A stretch of 64,000 nt of DNA from an uncultured Granulosicoccaceae bacterium (GTDB lineage: Bacteria; Pseudomonadota; Gammaproteobacteria; Granulosicoccales; Granulosicoccaceae): the NCBI GenBank assembly GCA_937922675.1, contig CALAJN010000007.1, positions 124,001 to 188,000 of the forward strand, written 5' to 3'. The notes under the pieces were generated by a model, which worked only from the letters and a program-made list of their open reading frames with translations, ran no database searches and was not told the origin of the DNA. A program made the translations under genes and the position numbers. Below are positions 27,079 through 36,311 of this stretch, piece by piece. Within the stretch, counting starts at the first letter, position 1. Each line of letters starts with the position of its first letter.

Positions 27079-30000
27079 ATGCCGAAGCGCACCGATATCG
27101 ACAGCGTCCTGATCATAGGCGCGGGGCCGATCGTGATTGGCCAGGCCTGTGAATTTGATTACTCTGGCGCGCAAGCCTGCAAGGCGCTCAAGGAGGAAGG
27201 CTTTCGCGTCATCCTGGTGAACTCCAACCCGGCCACCATCATGACCGACCCGGCCATGGCGGATGCCACCTACATCGAGCCGATTGACTGGCGCGTTGTG
27301 GAGCGCATTATCGAGCGTGAGCGCCCGGCAGCTGTCTTGCCAACCATGGGCGGGCAGACCGCACTCAATTGTGCGCTGGATCTGGATCGCGAAGGTGTGC
27401 TCGAAAAATACGGCGTCGAGATGATCGGTGCCAAGCCCGATGCGATCGATATGGCAGAAGACCGCGACCGCTTTCGCCGTGCCATGGACGATATCGGCCT
27501 TGCCACACCACGCGCAGAAATCGCTCACACCATGGAGGAGGCCCGCGCAGGCCTTGAGTCCATAGGCTTTCCGTGCATCATTCGGCCGAGCTTCACCATG
27601 GGTGGCTCCGGCGGCGGTATTGCCTACAACCGCGAGGAGTTTGAGGCAATCGTGGCGCGCGGACTGGATTTGTCCCGCACCAACGAGATTCAGTTGGAGA
27701 CCTCGGTCCTCGGCTGGAAGGAGTACGAGATGGAGGTGGTGCGTGATACCGCCGACAACGTGATCATTGTGTGCTCGATCGAAAACCTCGACCCGATGGG
27801 CATTCACACCGGAGACTCGATCACGGTAGCGCCTGCGCTGACACTAACCGACAAGGAATACCAGATCATGCGCAATGCATCGATCGATGTGCTGCGCAAG
27901 ATCGGTGTTGAGACCGGAGGGTCAAACGTGCAGTTTTCGATCAATCCTGCCAACGGCGAGATGATCATCATCGAGATGAACCCGCGCGTGTCGCGCAGCT
28001 CGGCACTGGCCTCCAAGGCCACGGGTTTTCCGATTGCACGTATTGCGGCAAAGCTTGCAGTGGGTTTTACGCTTGATGAACTCGGTAACGAGATCACTGG
28101 CGGAAAGACGCCAGCCTCGTTCGAGCCCAGCATTGATTACATCGTCACCAAGGTCCCGCGCTTTACCTTCGAGAAGTTTCCGACAGCCGACAACAGGCTC
28201 ACCACTCAAATGAAATCGGTGGGCGAGGTCATGGCCATCGGGCGTACTTTCAAGGAGTCAATCCAGAAGGCGCTGCGCGGGCTCGAGATCGGTGTCAGTG
28301 GATTTGACGAGCCGCCGATGCCGCGCGGTCTTGCTGATGATGCCACTGAGGAGGAGTTTGATACCGCGCTCGAACGCGAGCTCAGAGAGGTGCGCGAGAA
28401 TCGTCTCTGGTACGTCGCTGATGCCTTGCGCCGAGGCTGGAGCCGTGAGCGCGTGCATGAGGTCACAGCGATTGACCCCTGGTTCGTCAATCAACTGGCC
28501 GAGATTATCGGCGATGAGCAAGCGCTGCGCGGGCGTTCTCTTGAGTCTGTTGACGCGCACCAGATGCGCAGGCTTAAACGTGATGGTTTTGCCGACGCTC
28601 GCCTGGCATCAGTGATTGGTACTGACGAATCAGCGGTGCGCACCCGTCGCCATGAGCTTGGTGTCCGCCCGGTGTACAAGCGGGTGGATTCCTGTGCGGC
28701 CGAGTTTGCAACCACCACCGCTTACATGTATTCGACCTACGAGCAGGTGTGCGAGTCCGAGCCCACCGATCGTGACAAGATCATGGTGCTTGGCGGTGGC
28801 CCAAATCGTATCGGGCAGGGGATCGAGTTTGACTACTGCTGCGTGCATGCAGCGCTGGCTCTGCGCGAGGATGGCTACGAGACCTTGATGGTCAACTGCA
28901 ATCCCGAAACTGTCTCCACTGACTTCGACACCTCTGATCGGCTCTACTTTGAGCCGCTGACACTTGAAGATGTGCTCGCGATCATCGACGTTGAGAAGCC
29001 GAAAGGTGTGATCGTGCAATACGGTGGGCAGACACCGCTGAAACTTGCGCGCGATCTGCTCGCAGCCGGTGCTCCGATCATCGGTACCTCGCCTGATTCG
29101 ATTGACCTTGCCGAAGACCGTGAACGCTTCCAGCAATTGATCGAACAACTCGGTCTCAAGCAGCCGCCCAATCGAACGGCGCGCACAGAAGAGCAGGCCC
29201 TGAGTCTGGCTGCCGAGATCGGTTACCCGCTGGTGGTACGTCCAAGCTATGTCCTCGGTGGGCGTGCCATGGAAATCTGTCAGAGCGAGACAGAGCTTGC
29301 GCGCTACATGCGCGAAGCGGTCAGTGTGTCCAATGATTCACCTGTGCTGCTCGATCGTTTTTTGAACGATGCCATCGAGGTCGATGTGGATGCGATCTGT
29401 GACGGTACTGATGTGGTCATCGGTGGGGTCATGCAACACATTGAGGAGGCGGGTATTCACTCAGGAGATTCGGCATGCTCGCTACCACCGTACAGCCTTG
29501 ATGAGGCCGTTATTGCCGAGTTGGGTGAGCAGGTTCGAGCCATGGCCAAGGGCCTTGGTGTTATCGGTTTGATGAATACGCAGTTTGCGCTGCAAGCGGA
29601 CAGCAGCGGCGGATGGACGGTGTACGTGCTGGAGGTCAACCCGCGTGCGTCGCGCACAGTGCCCTTCGTGTCCAAGGCGACTGGCGTGCCACTCGCGCGC
29701 GTGGCCGCACGCGTCATGGCAGGGATGAGCCTGGCAGAGCAGGGCATCAATGACGTTGCCGTACCGGATTTTGTGAGCGTCAAGGAGTCGGTGTTTCCCT
29801 TTGCCAAGTTTCCAGGAGTTGACCCGGTGCTTGGACCCGAGATGAAGTCCACCGGAGAAGTAATGGGCACCGGGCGCAGCTTCGGCGAGGCCTTTTACAA
29901 GGCCTCACTGGGTGCCTCGGTCGAGTTTCCGACCAGCGGTACCGCCTTTCTGTCGGTGCGGGATCAGGACAAGGCGGGGATTGTTGAGGTCGCAAGAAGA

Positions 30001-30345
30001 CTGTCAGCTGCGGGTTTCTCGCTGATGGCGACCGCTGGCACCGAGCGGGCGGTCAGCGCTGCCGGGCTCAAGTGCAAGGCAGTCAACAAGATGCAACAGG
30101 GTCAGCCGCATGTGGTGGATCACATCAAGAATGACGAGATTCATCTGGTGATCAACACCACCGATGGCAGGCAGGCGGTGGCAGATTCCTACTATATTCG
30201 TCAGCAGGCACTCGGACGCAAGATTCCCTACACCACCACGCTGGCGGGTGCCTCGGCCATTTGTGCCGCCTTGACGAGTGGCCCCGATGGTCCGGTATAC
30301 CGTCTTGACGACATTCATGGCGACGTGGCCTCTGGTGCTGCGTGA
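27079..30345 (+). CDS. carB: Carbamoyl-phosphate synthase large subunit
   Basis: The 1088-residue protein is the synthetase of carbamoyl phosphate. It has the duplicated ATP-grasp layout: the first half opens with [22 protein letters not shown] and the second with [20 protein letters not shown] near residue 565. Each has a carbamate- or bicarbonate-phosphorylating site ([25 protein letters not shown]). The C-terminal allosteric domain after residue 935 probably senses UMP or ornithine, as in E. coli. It follows carA, and greA comes 85 bases later, an order common in gammaproteobacteria. Confidence 0.98.
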   Translation: MPKRTDIDSVLIIGAGPIVIGQACEFDYSGAQACKALKEEGFRVILVNSNPATIMTDPAMADATYIEPIDWRVVERIIERERPAAVLPTMGGQTALNCALDLDREGVLEKYGVEMIGAKPDAIDMAEDRDRFRRAMDDIGLATPRAEIAHTMEEARAGLESIGFPCIIRPSFTMGGSGGGIAYNREEFEAIVARGLDLSRTNEIQLETSVLGWKEYEMEVVRDTADNVIIVCSIENLDPMGIHTGDSITVAPALTLTDKEYQIMRNASIDVLRKIGVETGGSNVQFSINPANGEMIIIEMNPRVSRSSALASKATGFPIARIAAKLAVGFTLDELGNEITGGKTPASFEPSIDYIVTKVPRFTFEKFPTADNRLTTQMKSVGEVMAIGRTFKESIQKALRGLEIGVSGFDEPPMPRGLADDATEEEFDTALERELREVRENRLWYVADALRRGWSRERVHEVTAIDPWFVNQLAEIIGDEQALRGRSLESVDAHQMRRLKRDGFADARLASVIGTDESAVRTRRHELGVRPVYKRVDSCAAEFATTTAYMYSTYEQVCESEPTDRDKIMVLGGGPNRIGQGIEFDYCCVHAALALREDGYETLMVNCNPETVSTDFDTSDRLYFEPLTLEDVLAIIDVEKPKGVIVQYGGQTPLKLARDLLAAGAPIIGTSPDSIDLAEDRERFQQLIEQLGLKQPPNRTARTEEQALSLAAEIGYPLVVRPSYVLGGRAMEICQSETELARYMREAVSVSNDSPVLLDRFLNDAIEVDVDAICDGTDVVIGGVMQHIEEAGIHSGDSACSLPPYSLDEAVIAELGEQVRAMAKGLGVIGLMNTQFALQADSSGGWTVYVLEVNPRASRTVPFVSKATGVPLARVAARVMAGMSLAEQGINDVAVPDFVSVKESVFPFAKFPGVDPVLGPEMKSTGEVMGTGRSFGEAFYKASLGASVEFPTSGTAFLSVRDQDKAGIVEVARRLSAAGFSLMATAGTERAVSAAGLKCKAVNKMQQGQPHVVDHIKNDEIHLVINTTDGRQAVADSYYIRQQALGRKIPYTTTLAGASAICAALTSGPDGPVYRLDDIHGDVASGAA

Positions 30346-30353
30346 GGCCGTGT

Positions 30354-30390
30354 AGCTGGCTCTACTGAGCCTGCTGCACCTGTTTTTTTT
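30354..30390 (+). terminator. Possible terminator or attenuator between carB and greA
   Basis: An imperfect nine-pair stem (AGC-T-GGCTC, loop TACT, GAGCC-T-GCT; one T-T mismatch) at 30354-30375 lies just after the carB stop and is followed, after seven bases, by eight T residues at 30383-30390. The stem-to-T spacing is longer than ideal, so termination may be partial, letting some transcripts continue into greA. Confidence 0.4.
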
Positions 30391-30430
30391 CTACCGGGCC
30401 GCCTTTGTGCGAGCCCTGACGAGCTGAATA

Positions 30431-30913
30431 ATGATCCGGGTACCACTGACCAAGCGCGGCGAAACCCTGCTGCGAGATGAATTGACTGATCTGAAGTCCA
30501 CCCAGCGGCCGGCTGTGATTCAGGCGATTGCTGAGGCGCGTGAGCACGGCGACCTCAAGGAAAATGCCGAATACCACGCGGCGCGCGAGCAGCAAGGTTT
30601 CATCGAGGCGCGCATCAAGGACATCGAGGCCAAGCTCTCCAACGCGCAGGTGATCGATGTGACTGCGCTCGATGCCAAGGGCAAGGTCGTATTCGGCAGC
30701 ACCGTAAAACTCGTGGACCTTGAGACCGACGCTGAGCTCTCATATCAGATTGTCGGGGATGATGAGGCCGATCTGAAGGCCGGTCGCATCTCGTTCGGCT
30801 CGCCGGTGGCCAAGGCCTTGATCGGCAAGTCAGAGGGAGACGAAGTCGCTGTAACCGTACCAGGGGGTGTGAAGGAGTACGAAATTCTCAGCGTCAGTTA
30901 CGACGCAGCATGA
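30431..30913 (+). CDS. greA: Transcription elongation factor GreA
   Basis: GreA rescues backtracked RNA polymerase by stimulating transcript cleavage. The 160-residue length is typical. The coiled-coil N-domain carries the family tip region ([19 protein letters not shown], with the acidic residues that reach the polymerase active site), and the C-domain has [12 protein letters not shown] and [16 protein letters not shown]. It follows carB, with a possible weak terminator between them. Confidence 0.97.
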   Translation: MIRVPLTKRGETLLRDELTDLKSTQRPAVIQAIAEAREHGDLKENAEYHAAREQQGFIEARIKDIEAKLSNAQVIDVTALDAKGKVVFGSTVKLVDLETDAELSYQIVGDDEADLKAGRISFGSPVAKALIGKSEGDEVAVTVPGGVKEYEILSVSYDAA

Positions 30914-31030
30914 TGTTTGTCTCTTTACGGCGCTAACTGCTCGGAGTTTTGGGGGTAAACTACGACCGATTATTGACGATGCCTGCGCGATAACGGTTTG
31001 GCAGGCCCGCCGCCCTCTATTTCGAGTCAC

Positions 31031-31813
31031 ATGAGCAAGCACTGTCCTTCGCTGATCAACCGACGCCGTGTACTTCGTTACGCCGTCGGCGCCACGCTCG
31101 GCGGAGGATTGTCCGCCACGTCTGTCGGCCGAGCGCTGGCGGTGGGGCAGTCGTCCGTGGATCCGCTTGCAGCTGCTATCGACACCGAACTGGATGATGG
31201 CTGGCAGGAGATTGCGCTCTCCAGCGACGCCTCCGATGACCAGACAGGCGACTCATTCGATGAGATAGCCGAGGTCGAGTTGCACGGTGACGCTGAAATA
31301 GCCGAAGTCGGGCCGTTGCAGGACGACAGCTCTCCCGCCGACCCTGGACGGCTGCAACTGCCGCCCGAGCGACGGCTGCGTCTGGTCAACGACCACACCG
31401 GGGAAAAGCTTGACATCGCCTACGTCACCCGAGGTCTGTATATCGACGAGAGTCTTGAGTCCATCGCGCACCTCATGCGCGATCATCGCGCCGACAAGGA
31501 GCGTGAGATGGACACGCGTCTGCTCGACATCCTGTTCCAGGTGCAGCAGCAGTTGGCGGTTGACCAACCCGTGCATGTCTTGTCCGGCTACCGCACACCA
31601 GAAACCAATGCTGCCTTGCGCAAGCGCAGCAGCGGTGTTGCTCGCTACAGCCTGCACATGGAAGGCAAGGCCGCTGACTTTCACGTGCCCGGCGTCAAGA
31701 CCAGCGATCTGCGTACAGCGGCATTGAGCCTGCGCGCGGGTGGTGTGGGTTATTACAGCCGCTCAAATTTCGTACACGTGGACACCGGCATAGTGCGCAG
31801 TTGGCGCGGCTGA
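31031..31813 (+). CDS. Tat-exported DUF882 / peptidase M15-like protein
   Basis: The 260-residue protein resembles the YcbK/DUF882 branch of D-Ala-D-Ala-type metallopeptidases, thought to act on peptidoglycan. The N-terminus has a twin-arginine signal (NRRRVLRYAVGATLGGG). An acidic, low-complexity linker follows (residues 40-110), then the catalytic fold with the metal-ligand pattern SLHMEGKAADFH and the final NFVHVDTG. The linker is much longer than in typical DUF882 proteins. The ATG at 31031 places the Tat motif near the start; the in-frame ATG at 30998 would move it 11 residues inward. It lies alone between greA and an exported protein gene. Confidence 0.82.
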   Translation: MSKHCPSLINRRRVLRYAVGATLGGGLSATSVGRALAVGQSSVDPLAAAIDTELDDGWQEIALSSDASDDQTGDSFDEIAEVELHGDAEIAEVGPLQDDSSPADPGRLQLPPERRLRLVNDHTGEKLDIAYVTRGLYIDESLESIAHLMRDHRADKEREMDTRLLDILFQVQQQLAVDQPVHVLSGYRTPETNAALRKRSSGVARYSLHMEGKAADFHVPGVKTSDLRTAALSLRAGGVGYYSRSNFVHVDTGIVRSWRG

Positions 31814-31925
31814 AGTTCACAAGGCAGCAAAGACAGACGTTTTACCCCCGGCAAGTGTCCAATTCGTGACCGATTGCCGTGACGCCTCGAAGCGTTAGCG
31901 CCAGAATCATCCCGTAGCGTCATGG

Positions 31926-31943
31926 ATTCGACATCGATCGAAT
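31926..31943. promoter_or_regulatory. Perfect dyad, operator-like
   Basis: ATTCGA and TCGAAT form a perfect 6+6 inverted repeat around a six-base centre (CATCGA), 54 bases before the start codon at 31998. The position and symmetry suit a repressor or activator site for the exported-protein gene, but no regulator is encoded next to it and the site is seen once only. Confidence 0.3.
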
Positions 31944-31997
31944 GTGTGACATTTTTCTGGCAGCGCTTCTTGCCTGCCGCCAATTGGGGATATCCAC

Positions 31998-32648
31998 ATG
32001 AATATTGGCAAGCGGTTGAGCGCCGGCCTGATAGTTTCTAGCATGCTTCTGGTAGCGTCTTTGCCAGCGCAGGCAGCGACCTTTGGCGTGCGTGTCATCG
32101 ACGAGTCTGGCGAGCCGGTTGTCGGCGCTTCTGTCTGCTTTGGTTTGCATGGTAACCACAAGCAATTTGGTGCCGTGTTCACCGACGACGAAGGCATCGC
32201 AAAAACCGATGTCCCCAATCTTCCCCTGCTGGTTACTGTCTCCAAGACGCGTTTCACCGGCATGCGCGTACAGGAGCCTGCGCGAGGGTTCAACCTGATC
32301 AAGGACGTTACCTTGATCGAAGGCATACCGGGGCCACGCTGTCGCGCGGACAGTGCGCTGGCTGATGCCAGCGGCCGACCGATCATGATTCGCGATATTG
32401 ATGTTTCCGAAAGCGCCTGGTCAACCTTCCTGTCGACCGAAGTGAGCGGCGAACCGACCCACTATCGCATCGCAGCAGAGCGCACCTTTGAAAACGCCAC
32501 GTGGCAGAAGTACGCCGAGCGTATCCAGCTGCCGCAGCAGTTGGCCGATGCCAGTGAGGTCTTTGTTCAGTTGCGTCGCTATGCCGGTTCGGCCAATGCG
32601 TCTCTGGAGTCGCGATCTGATGTCACCAGCGTCACGCTGTCACGCTGA
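31998..32648 (+). CDS. Exported protein with carboxypeptidase-regulatory-like beta-sandwich
   Basis: The 216-residue protein has a signal peptide (MNIGKRLSAGLIVSSMLLVA, cleavage after AQA near residue 26). The mature start, FGVRVIDESGEPVVGASVCFG, with VFTDDEGIAKTDV, is the typical opening of a carboxypeptidase-regulatory-like/transthyretin-type domain (residues 28-110). The C-terminal half is not recognised; it includes a Cys in PGPRC that could pair with the first. The ATG has GGGGA upstream. Its stop lies two bases from the convergent Trm112-like gene. Function is unknown; such domains often sit on surface or periplasmic proteins. Confidence 0.7.
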   Translation: MNIGKRLSAGLIVSSMLLVASLPAQAATFGVRVIDESGEPVVGASVCFGLHGNHKQFGAVFTDDEGIAKTDVPNLPLLVTVSKTRFTGMRVQEPARGFNLIKDVTLIEGIPGPRCRADSALADASGRPIMIRDIDVSESAWSTFLSTEVSGEPTHYRIAAERTFENATWQKYAERIQLPQQLADASEVFVQLRRYAGSANASLESRSDVTSVTLSR

Positions 32649-32650
32649 AT

Positions 32651-32836
32651 TCAACTCTTGAGCGACTGGGCTTCGTCGAGGGACAAGGTTCGCGCCTCGG
32701 ATTCAAGCATGACCGGTACACCATCGCGTACGGGGTAGGCGAGGGCAGCCTGGCGACTCCATAACTCTTCGCCACGAAGTTCCAGTTTGCCCTTGGTTAC
32801 AGGGCATACGAGTATGTCTAACAAGCGCTTGTCCAT
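32651..32836 (-). CDS. Trm112/YcaR-like small protein
   Basis: The 61-residue protein has the Trm112-family pattern [30 protein letters not shown] and a charged tail. Only one Cys of the usual zinc-type pair is present (the LVCP position). Bacterial members are small companions of unknown or methyltransferase-related role. It lies 49 bases after pilX of the nearer minor-pilin set, at the end of the pilus locus, and may simply be read through from it. Confidence 0.85.
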   Translation of the reverse strand: MDKRLLDILVCPVTKGKLELRGEELWSRQAALAYPVRDGVPVMLESEARTLSLDEAQSLKS

Positions 32837-32885
32837 GGGCGTTATGGTGCGCGGGCCCGGCTGCGCCGTCAAGCTGGTGGTCTCT

Positions 32886-33326
32886 CTAGTTTGCCGGTAC
32901 TTCCCGCACAGCACCTTGCGCCACACCGGCTCCTGCCACACCGTCGATAGAGCCCTCGCCGGAGGCGATGAAGCGTAGGCCCTGGAATACCCCAATAGAC
33001 GAGCCCGGTACGATGCCGCTGCCAACATATTGCAGCTGCGCTTCACTGGTAATCGGCGATTCGGGGTCCAGTGACAGCTTCACTGTGGTGGGAGTAGTGG
33101 TACCCAGCGCAAACGCAGCGGAGAGATTGCTTTCGCTGTTGAGCGCTTCTTCGGTCACCGATTCAGCGGACTGGAAGACCGCCTTGGACTCGATTGCATT
33201 GGTTGCCATACGGTGCTCCAGGGACGAGCTTTGCATGGCGGTGACGCCCATGACAGAGATCATGAAGAGCAGGATCATGGCAATGAATAAAGCACTGCCT
33301 TGTTGTCGCGTGGGGCGTGTGTTCAT
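32886..33326 (-). CDS. pilX: Type IV pilus assembly protein PilX (set 1)
   Basis: The 146-residue protein has the PilX pattern: a short basic leader with [21 protein letters not shown], then [27 protein letters not shown], matching the usual LxxRMAxN and AFQAAE segments. It lacks the Glu5 of ordinary prepilins, as PilX proteins do. PilX belongs to the minor-pilin complex that starts pilus assembly and carries PilY1. The ATG at 33326 is eight bases after the pilW stop; a GTG at 33335 touching that stop is an alternative. It closes set 1. Confidence 0.85.
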   Translation of the reverse strand: MNTRPTRQQGSALFIAMILLFMISVMGVTAMQSSSLEHRMATNAIESKAVFQSAESVTEEALNSESNLSAAFALGTTTPTTVKLSLDPESPITSEAQLQYVGSGIVPGSSIGVFQGLRFIASGEGSIDGVAGAGVAQGAVREVPAN

Positions 33327-33334
33327 CGCAGCCA

Positions 33335-34501
33335 CTACTCCCTGAAATTACGAATCTTGATAGTGGTGTTGAAGGCCAGGCGCATGCGCTTGTCTCCAGC
33401 GTGCCTTGGTCCCGCGGTCGAGGCCGAAGCGGGAGGCACTTGAGTGCCAGCCAGAACATACACCGTGTCGTCATCTTCCTCGGCTATGCGCTCATCCGAC
33501 GCCATGAGTATCCCCAGACGCACAGAGGTTACCTGTGTCGGGTCCACAGTGGCGGTGCCGGCAGGAACGTACCGTCGTGTGCCATCGGAATCAGCCACCG
33601 CAAAACTGATGACAAGCTGTTCAACGCCTTGCATGATCTCGAAGGGTTCAACGCTGCCGTCGAAGGGCATGTTCTGCTGATAAAGAGCTGTGATCGCATT
33701 GCCATCTCTGTCAACGCGTCCGGTATCGCCAACATAGTAGATACGCGAATTGAAGCGCATGACCATACTCTGCTGGAGCAGATCAGGGCTTGCCCCGTAG
33801 ATGGTTCCAAGATTTCCCTGACTGTTGGTATCAGTACCTGCGGCGTGTCCTATGGAGGTGACAGCGCCAGTTGTCGACAGACTTGTTACCTCAAACAGAT
33901 CACCCTCGAGACAGTCAGAGATGATCGCCAGGTCGCCGACCTGCAGATTGCTCACGGCATCGGCGTCACCGGCTACCAGGATGTCACCGGAAGCACTCGC
34001 TGAGGCGGTGCCACCGACGGGTTGATCGAGCAGCAATGTAGATTCGTCGCCAAACTGAACGGCGAGTGTGTGGGTGCCAGGCACGGCAGGGAAGGTGGCG
34101 GGCACCTGAAAAGAGGCACCAAATGGAGGCATGGGCTCCCAAGCGGTGGTGGAGTCCACGCGGCTGGCCCAGATGGCGCTGGAGCGCAACCCCTGAGATG
34201 TATCGCTTATCGGTGCGTTGCGGGCAAGCACATTGACAGACCCACCGGCTATCGGTGCACAACCTTGAAATCCTGCCATACGCACATCGCGTGAAATCAT
34301 GTCCACTGCAAACCGGGCGTTTTCCTGCATGTTCGCGATAGCAGAGTTCAATTGTGACGAGCGCTGGTTACCCGAAAACACAGAGATCATGCTGAGAGTC
34401 AGTATCAGACCAAGCACGGTTGCTATGAGCAACTCAATCAGTGAAAAGCCTGCCGATTGATTCGTGGGCAAACTGACTGTGCGCGCATTCTTTGAAGACA
34501 T
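33335..34501 (-). CDS. pilW: Type IV pilus assembly protein PilW (set 1)
   Basis: The 388-residue minor pilin has a class III prepilin signal (SAGFSLIELLIATVLGLILTL, cleavage before Phe with Glu at +5), then ENARFAVDMISRDVRMAGFQGC, the usual PilW segment, and a large C-terminal beta domain. The ATG at 34501 is five bases after the pilV stop. It is about as similar in pattern to the second PilW (42570-43802) as expected of paralogues, sharing the SRDVRMAGFQGC-type segment and the TLAGxxxPPSAST-like end. Confidence 0.9.
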   Translation of the reverse strand: MSSKNARTVSLPTNQSAGFSLIELLIATVLGLILTLSMISVFSGNQRSSQLNSAIANMQENARFAVDMISRDVRMAGFQGCAPIAGGSVNVLARNAPISDTSQGLRSSAIWASRVDSTTAWEPMPPFGASFQVPATFPAVPGTHTLAVQFGDESTLLLDQPVGGTASASASGDILVAGDADAVSNLQVGDLAIISDCLEGDLFEVTSLSTTGAVTSIGHAAGTDTNSQGNLGTIYGASPDLLQQSMVMRFNSRIYYVGDTGRVDRDGNAITALYQQNMPFDGSVEPFEIMQGVEQLVISFAVADSDGTRRYVPAGTATVDPTQVTSVRLGILMASDERIAEEDDDTVYVLAGTQVPPASASTAGPRHAGDKRMRLAFNTTIKIRNFRE

Positions 34502-34506
34502 GCCGC

Positions 34507-35031
34507 TCAGTTCTCAGCCAGGAAATGCACGTCGAGCTGGTCATCGTCTTCACCATCAGCCCAGACAAGGCTGATCGTGAATTGGCCGCCACCTGCAGCG
34601 ACGACGGTGCCGGCCGCTGCTGTTCGCGCACTGCTCGGTAGCGCCGGTGGCGCATTTGTCGTCGGGTTCAGGTAGTCGCTCCATTCAGCCAGATCGCGCG
34701 TTGCGATCTCGGCTGGAGAGCAGCGGCTCGTGGTGCAATCGGGGCGTGCTGTGGTGGCATCGGTTGAGCCGCCGTCATAGTTGCCATCTCGCACGCCCTC
34801 TATGTTCGCTCGCATGCGATCGATGATGTCGTTAGCCATGAAGTAGGCTTGCGAGCGGTAGTAGGCGCTCTGGCTGAAGCGCATGCTCTCGACTTGCATG
34901 CGAGCACCAGCGAGAAAACCCATCGACACAATCACGACTGCGATCAGTATCTCGATTAGCCCGATTCCGGCCTGGGCATGGCGGTTCGTCGCGTGCTGAG
35001 CGAGGCGATTTATTCGCTGTTGTCTGCTCAT
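34507..35031 (-). CDS. pilV: Type IV pilus minor pilin PilV (set 1)
   Basis: The 174-residue protein has a prepilin signal (AGIGLIEILIAVVIVSMGFLAGA) followed by RMQVESMRFSQSAYYRSQAYFMANDIIDRMRAN, the pattern of PilV. Two Cys in CTTSRC could form a disulphide. The start codon overlaps the fimT stop (ATGA at 35028-35031); a TTG two codons upstream is less likely. Confidence 0.88.
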   Translation of the reverse strand: MSRQQRINRLAQHATNRHAQAGIGLIEILIAVVIVSMGFLAGARMQVESMRFSQSAYYRSQAYFMANDIIDRMRANIEGVRDGNYDGGSTDATTARPDCTTSRCSPAEIATRDLAEWSDYLNPTTNAPPALPSSARTAAAGTVVAAGGGQFTISLVWADGEDDDQLDVHFLAEN

Positions 35032-35651
35032 CTGCAAGCGGTGATCTTGCGGTTGAAGACATCAGTGACGGCGTCCGCATCAACATGCAAGCGAGAGGGT
35101 TTGATGTCGCCGCTCAGCCCTATGTTGATTCCCTTCCAGCCGTCTGCTTCGCGATCATCGCAAATGGCAAAGTAGCCGAGGTTCCAGTTTGAGGTGCCGT
35201 CGCGGCCAAATCGAATGAACTCACGTGACTCGGCCGTGCTGACACTGCGATCGCTTGAGGCAATCGCGGTAATAGAATGGTCGTCGTGAAACGGCGGGCA
35301 GCTGCGTATGACCGTTGAGGTCGCATCAACTGCTGCGGTGCCCAGGGAAGAGGTCGGAGTAAGCCCCGCACCTTCGCTGAAGACCAACACGCCGTCATTC
35401 CAGTCTGATCCGCACTGGTTGGCAGAGCCATACGGACACACGGTGACATCGCTGGAGCGTTTGACCGCTTCTGAGCGTGCGGCGAACAGGGCGAGGTTCA
35501 GGCAGGTCGCATCTGATGACAGGCGGCCATCCTTTAGGACCTGAACAAAACTCGGGACGGCCACACCCAGCAACACAATCGCAACCGCCATGGTCACGAT
35601 GAGTTCCACGAAAGTAAATCCCTTTTGGAGTGTGTCCTGCATACCTTGCAT
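35028..35651 (-). CDS. fimT: GspH/FimT-type minor pilin (set 1)
   Basis: The 207-residue protein has a prepilin signal (KGFTFVELIVTMAVAIVLLG) and the GspH/FimT continuation FAARSEAVKRSSDVTVCP. This type primes the pilus tip with PilV, PilW and PilX. FimT proteins in some bacteria also bind DNA for uptake through basic residues at the C-terminus; the end here (RKITACR) is basic, but that alone is not proof. Start: ATG at 35651, with ATG at 35642 as alternative. It opens set 1, 136 bases after the pilE end. Confidence 0.88.
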   Translation of the reverse strand: MQGMQDTLQKGFTFVELIVTMAVAIVLLGVAVPSFVQVLKDGRLSSDATCLNLALFAARSEAVKRSSDVTVCPYGSANQCGSDWNDGVLVFSEGAGLTPTSSLGTAAVDATSTVIRSCPPFHDDHSITAIASSDRSVSTAESREFIRFGRDGTSNWNLGYFAICDDREADGWKGINIGLSGDIKPSRLHVDADAVTDVFNRKITACR

Positions 35652-35787
35652 TAGCGGCCGTGCGTTACATCAACTTTAAGTGCCATGGCCAGAGGGACGC
35701 GAGCCGCAGGTCTTACCCTGTTGCACGTCCGTGCCGAGCCGTGAGGAGTATTGCGTTCACAGACCTGGCAACAGGTCCGCAAATCCG

Positions 35788-36183
35788 TCATTTCCAGCAG
35801 GCCGCGGCACCACTGGTGTCAACAGGCCCTTTCTGGCTGGCCTGATCGATGGTCAACGACGGGCATGCGGTGTCGTTTGCCTGCGCGCCTTGAGCGGTCG
35901 CAGTCAACGTGAAGGTCGTGGTAGTTACGTTGGATGCAGCTATGGCGTAATAGCCTTCCTCGGATGCCGCATTGATTGTGCATCCTTCATAGGAATAGCT
36001 GGTTGCGCGACAACGTTCCATAGTCTGCATGGCGGTCAGCAGGGCCCCCATTCCGTCGGTGCGCCGCGCATCGAACATATAGCGTCCGTAGGCGGGGTAG
36101 GCAAAGGCTGCCAGTATGCCAATGATGGCCACAACGATCATCAGCTCGATGAGAGTAAATCCAGCTGCCTTTTTGTTCATCAA
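35788..36183 (-). CDS. pilE: PilE-like type IV pilin
   Basis: The 131-residue protein has a short leader and the classic signal AAGFTLIELMIVVAIIGILAAFAYPAYG, then a small globular part with four Cys, two of them near the end (DTACPS and AACWK), fitting the C-terminal disulphide loop of pilins. It resembles minor pilins of the PilE type encoded after pilY1 in Pseudomonas-like clusters rather than the major pilin, though a main structural role cannot be excluded. It lies between pilY1 and set 1 with 128- and 136-base gaps. Confidence 0.88.
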   Translation of the reverse strand: MMNKKAAGFTLIELMIVVAIIGILAAFAYPAYGRYMFDARRTDGMGALLTAMQTMERCRATSYSYEGCTINAASEEGYYAIAASNVTTTTFTLTATAQGAQANDTACPSLTIDQASQKGPVDTSGAAACWK

Positions 36184-36311
36184 ACCTGCTCCTTGAAAAT
36201 CACGTGTCCGACACAGACGGTAGCGGCTGTAACAAGGACAAACCTGAGCACTAAACGTGCGCAGGGTCGCCTTGTAATGATCGCCTGACCCAGGATGAGG
36301 CTGGCGCGCGA

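Noticed and set aside
35762-35777. Terminator after pilE (GACCTG-GCAA-CAGGTC hairpin)
   Set aside because: The stem is only six pairs and no T tract follows on the reverse strand.
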